A stretch of DNA of 57,324 nucleotides from Lachnospiraceae bacterium (lineage in GTDB: Bacteria > Bacillota > Clostridia > Lachnospirales > Lachnospiraceae), in the NCBI GenBank assembly GCA_017412055.1, contig JAFQOW010000025.1:1-57324 (forward strand), in the 5' to 3' direction. Position 1 is the first letter of the stretch; each line of letters begins with the position of its first letter. Positions 1 through 7,918 of this stretch are shown one piece after another. Below the pieces are notes generated by a model. The model was not told the DNA's origin. It searched no databases and was given only the letters and a program-made list of their open reading frames with translations. The translations under genes and the position numbers were made by a program.

Positions 1-84
1 GGGAAATTACAAATATTAGTTCATACAGACAGAACAGTTATTATGACAGGGACTGCTGATACTGTATGTGAATGCGAGGTGTAA
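1..84 (+). CDS. dapF: Diaminopimelate epimerase, C-terminal end only (partial)
   Basis: Reading frame 1 is open from the first base to a TAA at 82-84 and encodes 27 residues. They include the pattern G-x-L-x-I, then V-I-M-T-G-T-A, then a V-x-E-x-E-V end. This matches the usual C-terminus of DapF (MTGPA followed by V-x-x-G-E), the enzyme that converts LL- to meso-diaminopimelate for lysine and peptidoglycan. The stop lies 4 bases before the dapL start, and the dapL ribosome binding site is inside this gene, so the two are translationally adjacent. Most of the gene is outside the window. Identification rests on a short tail plus the neighbour, so it is good but not certain. Confidence 0.75.
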   Translation, partial: GKLQILVHTDRTVIMTGTADTVCECEV

Positions 85-88
85 ATAT

Positions 89-1273
89 ATGATACCAAAT
101 ACGAATTACATAAATTTGAAGGATTCTTACTTATTTTACAATATTGCACAGAAAACCAAAGCATATTTGGCAGAGCATCCGGATAGTCATCTTTATCGAA
201 TGGGTATCGGAGATGTTTCGCTACCTCTTTGTGATGCTGTAATAAAGGCACTTCATGAGGCTGTAGATGATCAGGCGGATAAGAATACCTTTCATGGCTA
301 TATGCCGGAATGTGGAGATCCTGCATTAAGGGGTACGATTGCCAATTATTACATGAATAGAGGAGTAGAACTTTCGGATGAGGAAGTCTTTGTTTCAAGC
401 GGAGCAAGTGATGAACTGGGAGATATTCTTGATTTGTTTGGCAGAGATAAGACAGTTCTGATTATGGAGCCGGCATATCCGGCTTATGTAGATGCTAATA
501 TTATTGCTGGAAATAAGATTATCCATATGCCCGCCGGAAAAGAAAATGGATTTTTGCCTATGCCTAATCCCAGTATAACGGCAGACATTATTTATATTTG
601 TTCGCCGAATAATCCCACAGGTGCCGTATTTGACTATAAAAAACTCCAGGCTTGGGTGGAATATGCGGATAGTACGGATGCAATTATACTATTTGATGCA
701 GCGTATGAAGCATTTATTGAAGAGGATGATATTCCGCATAGTATTTATGAAGTGAATGGAGCAAAAAAGTGTGCCATAGAAATATGTTCCTTATCTAAAA
801 CGGCAGGTTTTACAGGTACGAGATGTGGATACACTGTAATTCCGAAAGAACTGGAACGTGATGGAATGAGCTTAAATAAGATGTGGGTACGTAATCGCAC
901 AACGAAAACAAATGGCGTATCTTACATCATTCAAAAGGGTGCGGCAGCAATTTTTACAGAAGAGGGACAGAAGCAAATCCATGACAATATAAAGATTTAT
1001 AAGCAGAATGCAACATGTCTGATGGAGGCATTAGATACGCTTGGAATCTGGTATTGTGGAGGGAAAAATGCTCCATATATTTGGATGAGATGCCCTGATA
1101 ATATGGGAAGCTGGGAATTCTTTGATTACCTGCTGAATGAGATACAGGTAGTCGGCACACCGGGTGAAGGTTTTGGAGCTTGTGGTGAAGGATATTTCCG
1201 GTTTTCTACTTTTGGTTCACCGGAAGATACGAAAGAAGCTGCAAGGAGATTGGTTGAATTGCTTTCGAAGTAA
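89..1273 (+). CDS. dapL: LL-diaminopimelate aminotransferase
   Basis: A PLP-dependent class I/II aminotransferase of 394 residues, the normal length for DapL. It makes LL-diaminopimelate directly from tetrahydrodipicolinate, bypassing the acyl-intermediate steps. Visible hallmarks are the G-I-G-D-V-S-L-P start, S-S-G-A-S-D-E in the cofactor-binding loop, C-S-P-N-N-P-T-G, and the PLP lysine in the S-L-S-K-T-A-G-F-T-G-T-R-C-G stretch. I chose the ATG at 89 because GAGGTG at 76-81 sits 7 bases upstream; a GTG at 68 would also be in frame but has no site. It directly follows the end of dapF, so this is the DapL variant of the lysine pathway arranged as an operon. Confidence 0.93.
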   Translation: MIPNTNYINLKDSYLFYNIAQKTKAYLAEHPDSHLYRMGIGDVSLPLCDAVIKALHEAVDDQADKNTFHGYMPECGDPALRGTIANYYMNRGVELSDEEVFVSSGASDELGDILDLFGRDKTVLIMEPAYPAYVDANIIAGNKIIHMPAGKENGFLPMPNPSITADIIYICSPNNPTGAVFDYKKLQAWVEYADSTDAIILFDAAYEAFIEEDDIPHSIYEVNGAKKCAIEICSLSKTAGFTGTRCGYTVIPKELERDGMSLNKMWVRNRTTKTNGVSYIIQKGAAAIFTEEGQKQIHDNIKIYKQNATCLMEALDTLGIWYCGGKNAPYIWMRCPDNMGSWEFFDYLLNEIQVVGTPGEGFGACGEGYFRFSTFGSPEDTKEAARRLVELLSK

Positions 1274-1290
1274 AGGATGAGGTACGGATT

Positions 1291-1600
1291 ATGTTTGATG
1301 CAAGAAAAATAACAAATCAGTGCGTTATTTGGATTAGTAAATTTTTTGAGGAAAATGGAAAAGATTGCAATGCGGTTGTTGGAATTTCCGGAGGAAAAGA
1401 TAGTTCAGTTGTAGCAGCTCTGTGTGTAGAAGCAATTACAGAAAGTATTGCATTTTGAGTGAAATGACAGAACAGGCGCAGGTAAATCTTACGGCAAGAG
1501 TTCTATGGCGACTTTATATGCCGTGTCGCAAAGTATGAATGGAAGGGTGGGAAATACCTGCAATTTATCAGAAGACTGAGTTGGATATGCAATCCGATAA
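1291..1600 (+). pseudogene. nadE: Decayed NAD synthetase gene
   Basis: From the ATG at 1291 the frame gives 55 residues including V-V-G-I-S-G-G-K-D-S-S-V-V-A-A-L-C, the ATP-pyrophosphatase loop of NH3-dependent NAD synthetase, then stops at 1456-1458. Downstream, a piece reading T-E-Q-A-Q-V-N-L-T-A-R-V is followed, one frame over from 1505, by M-A-T-L-Y-A-V-S-Q-S and N-T-C-N-L-S-E-D, another NadE signature, with stops at 1577 and 1598. The region between the two signatures is shortened by roughly 70-100 codons compared with intact NadE. So the gene has an internal deletion, a frameshift and nonsense codons. It starts 17 bases after dapL and was probably once in that operon. Confidence 0.85.
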
Positions 1601-1787
1601 GTACCAATACAAATGATTGTCAGTGGATAAAAGAAAGATATGCTGATGCTTGTAGATTTTATCTCTGAAATTGAATAAAATGGCCAGAATCAAGCCTCTA
1701 AGTCCTCAAAAGATTTGGAGGTTTTCTTCTGCCCATTTTTAGAGGAGAGTAATTTCCGAAACAAACAATCTATGGTACAATATCCTA
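1601..1787. other. Gene-poor stretch after the nadE remnant
   Basis: No intact gene is visible. A short frame at about 1635-1755 with an in-frame stop could be the decayed end of another gene, but I recognise no family. CCTC and GAGG segments around 1709-1727 are followed by a T-rich tract and might form a weak terminator. The end of the stretch carries the extended -10 element (TATGGTACAAT, with TACAAT at 1776-1781) of the candidate RNA that follows. Confidence 0.4.
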
Positions 1788-1975
1788 GAAGTTATCAATG
1801 GGATAAGTGGAACATAGAGAAAGAACAGAACACAAATCACACGCAGGTCCGATAGGGGGACTGTTGCATTATTTTTGAATCCAAGGCTTAACGAAAAGCC
1901 AAGGGATGTGCAGCTTTATGCACACTCATGGCATGTGGAGACGGTAGTTCTCTTATCCCACTAAGATATCCACTG
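1788..1975 (+). ncRNA. Candidate structured RNA, possibly 6S RNA
   Basis: About ten bases after an extended -10 (TATGGTACAAT ending at 1781) lies a region that folds on itself. A perfect 9-bp stem pairs TGGGATAAG (1799-1807) with CTTATCCCA (1952-1960). Inside are a long purine/A-rich single-stranded side (about 1811-1840), a bulged hairpin beginning GCAGGTCC (about 1844), GGCTT/AAGCC at about 1885-1899, and GTGCA/TGCAC at about 1909-1924. A closing stem, a large asymmetric central bubble and an inner hairpin suit 6S RNA in size and shape, but I could not recognise a family sequence. It contains no credible ORF. It could instead be another riboregulator in front of the GGDEF gene. Confidence 0.4.
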
Positions 1976-2021
1976 ACAATTACTATAAGATATGTATTGT
2001 GAATACTAATGCAAAATCTCC

Positions 2022-2050
2022 TTGTAACAAATCTAAACAAATGTTATAAT
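2022..2050 (+). promoter_or_regulatory. Vegetative promoter of the GGDEF gene
   Basis: TTGTAA (2022-2027) and a perfect TATAAT (2045-2050) are separated by 17 bases. Transcription would start near 2057, leaving a leader of about 34 bases with AAAGGTG before the ATG at 2091. Confidence 0.65.
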
Positions 2051-2090
2051 GATAAAAGATGAATGTAGAACTTGAAAGGTGAATGATTAG

Positions 2091-3173
2091 ATGGAGAAGA
2101 CTATAACTAAGGCAAAACACTTATCGTTAGATAAGCGAAAACTATTTTATCAGTCAAAGTATGATTATTATAAAAAAGTAAATAGAACATTACTTATAGT
2201 TGCGACTATAGCATATTTATTTTTCTTTGTTACAGATTGTGCTTTATATGGAAGATTTGCAAGGGAAACTTTATTGTCAAGAGCAATTATAGTTGTTCCT
2301 TTAGCGGTATTCTTAGTGATGTATAAGAAAGTGCGCAATTACAAGATAATGACGATTGCCTCATATCTTATGATACATATTATAATATGGTGTACAGATT
2401 GGGCTACATACATATTACCAAATAGAGATTTTGCTGGTGAAGGTATGCTTATTATGAATCTTATATTTGTGTGTGCAGGATTTGTGGCACCATATAAGTA
2501 TGCTATATTTTTTCACACTGGTTTGATAGTGGATATTTTGATAGCAAATCAATTTATTCATTATGACAATGTAGGGATGATGATAATGTTTAATGCGCCA
2601 TGTGTAATTGCAGTATCGACTATGCATTACGCAATGGAGAATGGATATCTTGACCATTATCTTACAAATGAAAAGTTAGAAAGCCTGGTAATACATGACC
2701 AGTTAACAGGTGTGTTTAATCGTAATATATTTAAGAAAATTGCTGACGCTGAATCAGAAGAATTTACAATGTGTGAAGGATTGCCAATTTCCATAGTTAT
2801 GATTGACTTAGATTATTTTAAGAAGATAAATGATAAGTTTGGACATGAGGCAGGAGATATTGTTCTTAAATATGCAGCAAATACATTAAAAAGCTCTGTA
2901 AGAAGCTCAGATTATGTTATAAGGTGGGGCGGGGAAGAGTTTATAGTTATCCTGCCAGGATGCGATATGAAGAAAGCATTGGAGATAGCGGAAAAGATTC
3001 GAGTTAATATAGAAAGTGGCGAGAGCACCATATGTCCAGTTACAGCATCTATAGGTGTTGCTGAATATATAGGCGGAAGTTATCACGATGTCATAGAATG
3101 TGCAGATGTGGCACTGTATAGAGCTAAGAAAAATGGCAGAAATCAGGTAGTTGAGTATAAGGACGAAGAATAA
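2091..3173 (+). CDS. Membrane-bound diguanylate cyclase (GGDEF domain)
   Basis: A 360-residue protein that should make cyclic di-GMP from two GTP at the inner face of the membrane. The first ~190 residues hold about six hydrophobic segments, a membrane sensor module of unknown ligand. After a short linker comes a full GGDEF domain: H-D-x-L-T-G-V-F-N-R, D-L-D-Y-F-K-K-I-N-D, and the active-site GGEEF at residues 280-284. An RSSD motif at 271-274, exactly five residues before GGEEF, is the allosteric inhibitory I-site, so feedback inhibition is predicted. It has its own promoter at 2022-2050 and a terminator after it, so it is a single-gene unit. Confidence 0.93.
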   Translation: MEKTITKAKHLSLDKRKLFYQSKYDYYKKVNRTLLIVATIAYLFFFVTDCALYGRFARETLLSRAIIVVPLAVFLVMYKKVRNYKIMTIASYLMIHIIIWCTDWATYILPNRDFAGEGMLIMNLIFVCAGFVAPYKYAIFFHTGLIVDILIANQFIHYDNVGMMIMFNAPCVIAVSTMHYAMENGYLDHYLTNEKLESLVIHDQLTGVFNRNIFKKIADAESEEFTMCEGLPISIVMIDLDYFKKINDKFGHEAGDIVLKYAANTLKSSVRSSDYVIRWGGEEFIVILPGCDMKKALEIAEKIRVNIESGESTICPVTASIGVAEYIGGSYHDVIECADVALYRAKKNGRNQVVEYKDEE

Positions 3174-3205
3174 TAATATTAAGTGTGAACATTTTATGAA
3201 AAAGT

Positions 3206-3238
3206 AGGTAGATAGAAAAAAATATCTACCTTTTTTTC
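3206..3238 (+). terminator. Rho-independent terminator of the GGDEF gene
   Basis: AGGTAGATA (3206-3214) pairs with TATCTACCT (3223-3231), followed by a run of T residues. Confidence 0.85.
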
Positions 3239-3375
3239 TTATTTTATGATACAATAAATCATAAGTATATTGGTGACGGAAATTAAATAATCTATTTAGT
3301 GGATGTGTGAAAGTATTGGTTCCTTAGATACAATATTACTATACTAATCAATAAGCAAAAGAAAGGAAGATTTAC

Positions 3376-4647
3376 GTGAAAAAAAGAATAATAGCATTGC
3401 TTATGATGACTGTTATGATGTGTATGTCCGTTGTAGGTTGTAGCAGTCAGAGTACACAGAAAGAAGAAAATGAGACAAAAAAGGAGGAGAACACATCTGA
3501 AACAGGTGGAGTTGTAAAGCTTAAGATATGGGCAGAGGAAGCTAACTGGGAAGTGACCAATAAGATGATTGATAGCTTCAAGGCAAAGTATAAAAATGAA
3601 GCCACATTTGAAATTGAGCTTATGCAAGGTAACGACGGTGAGACAAAGAATAACTTGCTCACAAATGTTTATGGCGGAGCAGACATATTTTCATTTGCAG
3701 ATGACCAGTTAAATGCCATGGTATCAGGTGGAGCATTGGCAGCAGTGCCTAATCCAGATGAGATAAAAGCAGCAAACTTAGAAGATGCAGTTAGTTCATG
3801 TATGGTTAATGGTGTGATGTATGCATATCCTATGACTGCAGATAATGGATATTTCTTATATTACAACAAGGAATTTTTATCAGAGGAAGATGTAAAGACC
3901 TTTGATGGACTCCTTGCAGCAGCAGAAGCAGCAGGTAAGAAGGTTACAATGGACTGGACATCTGGTTGGTATTTATATTCATTTTTTGGTAATACAGGTC
4001 TAGATTTTGGCTTAAATGAGGACGGTGTTACAAATCATTGTAATTGGAATACAACAGAAGGAAATATTAAGGGAGTAGATATTGCACAGGCATTACTTAA
4101 CATTTCATCAAGCTCAGCATTTATGAATGCAGGAGATGCAGCATTGCTTGAAGGTGCAGCAGATGGAACTGTTATAGCAGGTATAAGTGGTGTATGGAAT
4201 GAAGTAGAGATAAAGAAGGCATGGGGTGAAAATTACGGTGCTGTTAAGCTTCCTACATATACTGTAGCTGGTCAGCAGATACAGATGGCATCCTTCAAGG
4301 GATATAAGATGATGGGTGTTAATTATTATTCTGAGAATAAGGAGTGGGCTTTAAAGCTTGCAGATTGGCTTACAAATGAAGAGAATCAGACACTCAGATT
4401 TGTAGAGAGAAGTCAGGGACCATCTAATAAAAAGGCAGCTGCATCAGATGCAGTATCTAAGGTACCAGCTATTCAGGCAGTTATTGCACAGTCTGAATTC
4501 GGCGCATTACAAAGAGTTGGTAATAGCTATTGGGCACCACTTACAGAGTTTGGTGAAGCTATGGCATCAGGCAATTCCAAGGGAACAGACTTACAAGAGA
4601 TTATGGATGTAATGGTTGAAGGCATTACTGCATCCGTTGGACAATAA
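3376..4647 (+). CDS. Extracellular solute-binding lipoprotein (family 1, sugar type)
   Basis: A 423-residue secreted lipoprotein. The start is the GTG at 3376 preceded by GAAAGGAAG. The signal peptide ends in the lipobox V-V-G-C with lipidated Cys22, followed by a charged Ser/Glu/Lys linker. The mature part resembles maltose/oligosaccharide-binding proteins: a K-I-W-A-E-E start, a G-G-A-D-I-F-S-F-A-D-D segment, and a late G-Y-K-M-M-G-V segment near a W-A-L-K-L-A-D-W-L-T helix. There is no ABC permease or ATPase nearby. Instead the next gene, 18 bases downstream, is a chemoreceptor, so the binding protein may present a ligand to that receptor as well as, or instead of, feeding a transporter elsewhere. 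Confidence 0.88.
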   Translation: MKKRIIALLMMTVMMCMSVVGCSSQSTQKEENETKKEENTSETGGVVKLKIWAEEANWEVTNKMIDSFKAKYKNEATFEIELMQGNDGETKNNLLTNVYGGADIFSFADDQLNAMVSGGALAAVPNPDEIKAANLEDAVSSCMVNGVMYAYPMTADNGYFLYYNKEFLSEEDVKTFDGLLAAAEAAGKKVTMDWTSGWYLYSFFGNTGLDFGLNEDGVTNHCNWNTTEGNIKGVDIAQALLNISSSSAFMNAGDAALLEGAADGTVIAGISGVWNEVEIKKAWGENYGAVKLPTYTVAGQQIQMASFKGYKMMGVNYYSENKEWALKLADWLTNEENQTLRFVERSQGPSNKKAAASDAVSKVPAIQAVIAQSEFGALQRVGNSYWAPLTEFGEAMASGNSKGTDLQEIMDVMVEGITASVGQ

Positions 4648-4665
4648 ATATAGGAGGATGCAAGT

Positions 4666-6402
4666 ATGGAAAAGAAAAAAGCAGGATTAAGTATCAAGAT
4701 AGTAATTTTAGTTCCAGTATTTTTGTTAGGAATTATATCTATCGCTTCAAATATATTGGCAGTATCAAATATACGTAGAGTTAATGCCAATGCTTCAACT
4801 ATAGCAGATGAATCTATGTCAACTATTTCAGAGCTTTCAGCTATCCAAGAGAAAGCACAGGTAATACATAGAATGGCCTTGTCGCATATTATTGCAACAG
4901 ACCTTAATTCAATGGTTAAGTTAGTAGATGATATAAGAAGTGCTCAGGCAGATTTGGATAAAGAGCTAGAGGCATATGAAAAATATGTAACAGATAATAA
5001 TAAATCTGAATATGACTCATTGCTTGAAAGCTATGAGAAATTTAAGTTGGCTATAGGTAATGTAATGGCAAACAGTGGTGGTGGCAATACTGTTGAAGCA
5101 TACGGATTTGCCAACGGAGACTTATTGACAAATGGTACAGCTATGCAGACAAGCATTGATAATATGATGGACAATGCAAATAAGGATGCAAAGGCTGCTA
5201 GAGAACAGTTGGCAAAGGTGTATGAGCAGGCTATTTTCGTAAGCATTATTACAGTTGTATTAAGTGCAGTAGCTATTGCATTGGCATTATTTAGTGTATT
5301 ATATAAGGTTATTCGTCCACTTTCTAAGACAAAGAAAGAAATTACTGAGATTATCAAGGATATTGATAACAGAGAAGGCGATTTAACTAAGAGAGTTACT
5401 ATTCTTTCAAATGATGAAATCGCAGCACTTGGCAATGGTATCAATGTATTTATGGAAAAATTACAGAATATCTTTGCTATGATTGTTTCAAATTCTCAGA
5501 AGATGGAAGAGGTTGTAAATGAAGTTCAGCAGAATGTAAAAACATCTAATAACAGTGTATCTGACCTTTCAGCTCTTACAGAAGAGCTTACAGCTACGAT
5601 GGAACAGATGTCAGAAAATGCATCTAGAATTAACTCTAATGCAGAGTCAGTAAGAGAAGAGGTTAACCTAATCGCTGACAGAACAAATGAAATAAATGAT
5701 TATACAAAGAAGATGAAAGAGCATGCAGATGGTATGGAAAATACAGCACGTTCTAACATGGATACTACAAGCATTAAGGTAAGCGAAATTCTTGCTGTAT
5801 TAAATAAGGCTATTGAAGATAGTGAAAGCGTTCAGCAGGTTAACTCTCTTACAGATGATATTCTTAATATTGCAAGTGAGACAAACCTTCTTGCTCTTAA
5901 TGCTTCTATTGAGGCTGCCAGAGCAGGTGAAGCAGGTAGAGGCTTCGCAGTTGTCGCTACACAGATTAGTCATCTTGCAACAGCCAGTCAGGAAGCTGCT
6001 AACCGTATTCAGGAGATTAACAGCGTTGTAACACAGGCAGTTAATAATCTTGCAGAGCATGCTAATGGACTTGTAGAGTATATGAATGATTCTATCTTGC
6101 CTGAGTTTGCCTCATTCGTTGAGTCAGGAAGTGAATATAGAGAGAATGCTACATATATTGAGAACGTTATGGAAGAATTCACAGAGAAGACAGATAATCT
6201 TCAGGTAACAATGCAACAGATAGCAGAATCTATAAATACTATTGCTACAGCAATCGGTGAAGGTGTATATGGTGTAAGTAGTGTTGCAGACAGTACACAG
6301 GTACTTGTAGGCGATATGGAAAACATCAGTAATAGAATGGATGATAATCAGTCTATTGCAGCATCCCTTAAGCAAGAAACAGAAGTATTTAAGAAATTGT
6401 AA
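4666..6402 (+). CDS. Methyl-accepting chemotaxis protein
   Basis: A 578-residue transducer. A transmembrane segment at residues ~10-31 and another at ~188-215 enclose an extracellular, mostly helical sensor domain of about 155 residues. A HAMP linker follows (~215-270), then a long coiled-coil signalling domain whose tip reads [18 protein letters not shown], the kinase-contact hairpin of chemoreceptors, followed by G-R-G-F-A-V-V-A. It should control CheA, implying a motile cell. It lies 18 bases after the solute-binding lipoprotein with its own GGAGG site, so both are probably one transcript and one sensory unit. Confidence 0.95.
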   Translation: MEKKKAGLSIKIVILVPVFLLGIISIASNILAVSNIRRVNANASTIADESMSTISELSAIQEKAQVIHRMALSHIIATDLNSMVKLVDDIRSAQADLDKELEAYEKYVTDNNKSEYDSLLESYEKFKLAIGNVMANSGGGNTVEAYGFANGDLLTNGTAMQTSIDNMMDNANKDAKAAREQLAKVYEQAIFVSIITVVLSAVAIALALFSVLYKVIRPLSKTKKEITEIIKDIDNREGDLTKRVTILSNDEIAALGNGINVFMEKLQNIFAMIVSNSQKMEEVVNEVQQNVKTSNNSVSDLSALTEELTATMEQMSENASRINSNAESVREEVNLIADRTNEINDYTKKMKEHADGMENTARSNMDTTSIKVSEILAVLNKAIEDSESVQQVNSLTDDILNIASETNLLALNASIEAARAGEAGRGFAVVATQISHLATASQEAANRIQEINSVVTQAVNNLAEHANGLVEYMNDSILPEFASFVESGSEYRENATYIENVMEEFTEKTDNLQVTMQQIAESINTIATAIGEGVYGVSSVADSTQVLVGDMENISNRMDDNQSIAASLKQETEVFKKL

Positions 6403-6423
6403 AATGTCTTCCTTCATTTCTAC

Positions 6424-6455
6424 GAGGTCAACCGTATCAAGATACGGTTGGCCTC
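6424..6455. other. Long perfect-stem hairpin just after the chemoreceptor gene
   Basis: GAGGTCAACCGTATC (6424-6438) is mirrored by GATACGGTTGGCCTC (6441-6455), allowing one T-G mismatch or wobble and leaving a tiny loop. It starts 21 bases after the MCP stop. There is no T-run, so it is not a classical intrinsic terminator; it may mark the mRNA 3' end or belong to the large hairpin that follows. Confidence 0.7.
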
Positions 6456-6460
6456 GAACT

Positions 6461-7137
6461 ATGTTCAATATAACTTCAATTCACAAATATATATCCATAA
6501 TTCCCATTATCCCAAGTTTGTAGTGCTTTTTATAACGATTTTCTGCATATAGACAGTGACATGCTGCTACGAATATCCATCTACTTTTCAACACTGAACG
6601 AGGAACCTGTAATTTGCTAAATGCCCTCTTGATACAAGTTTATTACCGTGTGATATTTTCAACAAAACACAACCATAGCTAGATGATGTTCACAGGGCAA
6701 CGGACAACATATGGAGATTTTCGTTAAGTTTTCAGTATCCCGCGTTAAAGATAATGCCCACCTGCCGAAATACTGTTTGAGGAGGCTTGGCTACTCTCGC
6801 TGCGCGAGAGTTAATCGGCCAAGCCGAGGAGTTATGTAGGCAGGTGGAAAATAAGCATTCTTTGACGCGGGATGCTGAAAATAGAAAATCGAATCGTTGT
6901 CCGTGTCCTGTGAATATCACTAGCTTGTTGTGTTTTAGTGAAAATACACACAGCCTTAGTATCAAGAGGGGCATATAAGCAAATTATCAGAACCCTCGAT
7001 AGGCGTTGAAAAATAGATGGATACTTCGTACGCAGCTATGTTAGTGGTTGGCAGAAAATCGTTTTATAAGACATACTCAAACTTGGGATAATGGGAATTA
7101 TGGTATGTGAGTTTGTGAATTGAAGTTATATTAACAT
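6461..7137. repeat. Giant imperfect inverted repeat (about 677 bases, no gene)
   Basis: The left arm (6461 to about 6800) is mirrored by the right arm (about 6801 to 7137) nearly base for base, with short unpaired patches. The outer block AATATAACTTCAATTCACAAA at 6467-6487 is perfectly complementary to 7112-7132. Next come CCATAATTCCCATTATCCCA, CGATTTTCTGC, ATCCATCTA, TTTTCAAC, CTCTTGATAC, AAAACACAAC, ACGGACAAC, ATCCCGCG and CACCTGCC, each with its complement in reverse order. The apex is CTCTCGC-TGC-GCGAGAG at about 6794-6810. By eye the arms agree at roughly three quarters of positions. No ORF is credible. It fills the space between two convergent genes. It could be a large structured RNA, a MITE-like element or an old inverted duplication. 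Confidence 0.85.
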
Positions 7138-7833
7138 ACCTAGTGAGGCTGCTACAAAGCCTATAATGATAAGGTAGACCTTGTCGGGGTGCTTGTTGAG
7201 GAACTTTTCCAATATGGCTGTGGTGGTGAAGGTGCCTAGTAAGACTCCGAGGATTATCGGGATAAGGTTTAACCATTGGAAGGTGTAAACACTTTTCATT
7301 ACGCTTTCATAGATGCCTAGGATAAGAAGCATATGTGAGACACTTATACCAGGTAAGACTAAAGCGATAGCGATGATTATGCCACCGATGAATTGGATTA
7401 ATAGTCCAAGTAAACCTGAGCTTTGAGCGAAGGTGCCTGCAGGTATTAAAGAAATGAGATAAATAATTAATGCTCCAGCAAGTACATACAAAAGATGTGA
7501 AAGTGATAATTTTTGTATGCCTGTTTTTTTATATAAAAATGGGATGCCTGCAAGTATTATTATTATAAAAAATATTTTAACAATAGGTCCGGTGGTTGGG
7601 TTTTCCAGTAAGGATGTGACAAGCTTTGCAAATAAGATAAAACCTGTGCCTGCACCTATAAGAAATTTAATGATAAAAGGAAGGTTTTTTCGAGGATTTT
7701 TAAGTAATCCATTTATAGATGATATGAGTTGTTCGTATATTCCTACAATTATGGCCATAGTACCACCTGATACGCCAGGAATGGTCATAGTTGAACCTAT
7801 CCATAGAGCCTTTAATATAATTATAAGATTCAT
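7126..7833 (-). CDS. popT: DUF368 family membrane protein, polyprenyl-phosphate (PopT-type) transporter
   Basis: A 235-residue polytopic membrane protein with about seven hydrophobic segments. Two similar motifs mark the internally duplicated DUF368 fold: P-G-V-S-G-G-T-M-A-I near residue 20 and L-P-G-I-S-V-S-H-M near residue 150. Members of this family have been shown to recycle undecaprenyl phosphate across the membrane for cell-wall synthesis; applying that here is by homology. The start at 7833 has AAGGAGG five bases upstream. Its Shine-Dalgarno lies in an 11-bp dyad (7838-7892), suggesting translational control. The stop codon falls inside the outer end of the giant inverted repeat, so its mRNA probably runs into that hairpin. 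Confidence 0.85.
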   Translation of the reverse strand: MNLIIILKALWIGSTMTIPGVSGGTMAIIVGIYEQLISSINGLLKNPRKNLPFIIKFLIGAGTGFILFAKLVTSLLENPTTGPIVKIFFIIIILAGIPFLYKKTGIQKLSLSHLLYVLAGALIIYLISLIPAGTFAQSSGLLGLLIQFIGGIIIAIALVLPGISVSHMLLILGIYESVMKSVYTFQWLNLIPIILGVLLGTFTTTAILEKFLNKHPDKVYLIIIGFVAASLGMLI

Positions 7834-7837
7834 AAAA

Positions 7838-7892
7838 ACCTCCTTATATAACAGTGTAGACTTATAATAGCCAACTATTATTATAAGGAGGT
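7838..7892 (-). promoter_or_regulatory. Anti-Shine-Dalgarno dyad in the popT leader
   Basis: On the minus strand ACCTCCTTATA (7892 down to 7882) is perfectly complementary to TATAAGGAGGT (7848 down to 7838), which contains the popT ribosome binding site. An alternative hairpin, TTATAATA with TATTATAA, uses part of the same upstream strand. Mutually exclusive pairings of this kind are typical of leaders that hide or free a ribosome binding site. No promoter is evident between this leader and the upstream HD-GYP gene, except a possible TATAAT within the dyad itself. Confidence 0.5.
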
Positions 7893-7918
7893 AATATATT
7901 TATTAATTATGTGTAAAA

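Noticed and set aside
1788-2090. Cyclic di-GMP riboswitch before the GGDEF gene
   Set aside because: ACGCAGG at about 1841 recalls GEMM sequence, but the tetraloop receptor and the second conserved half are missing, and a clear promoter (2022-2050) lies after the fold.
6732-6978. Short ORFs within the giant hairpin
   Set aside because: They have no ribosome binding site, mirror each other because of the inverted repeat, and look like no protein family.
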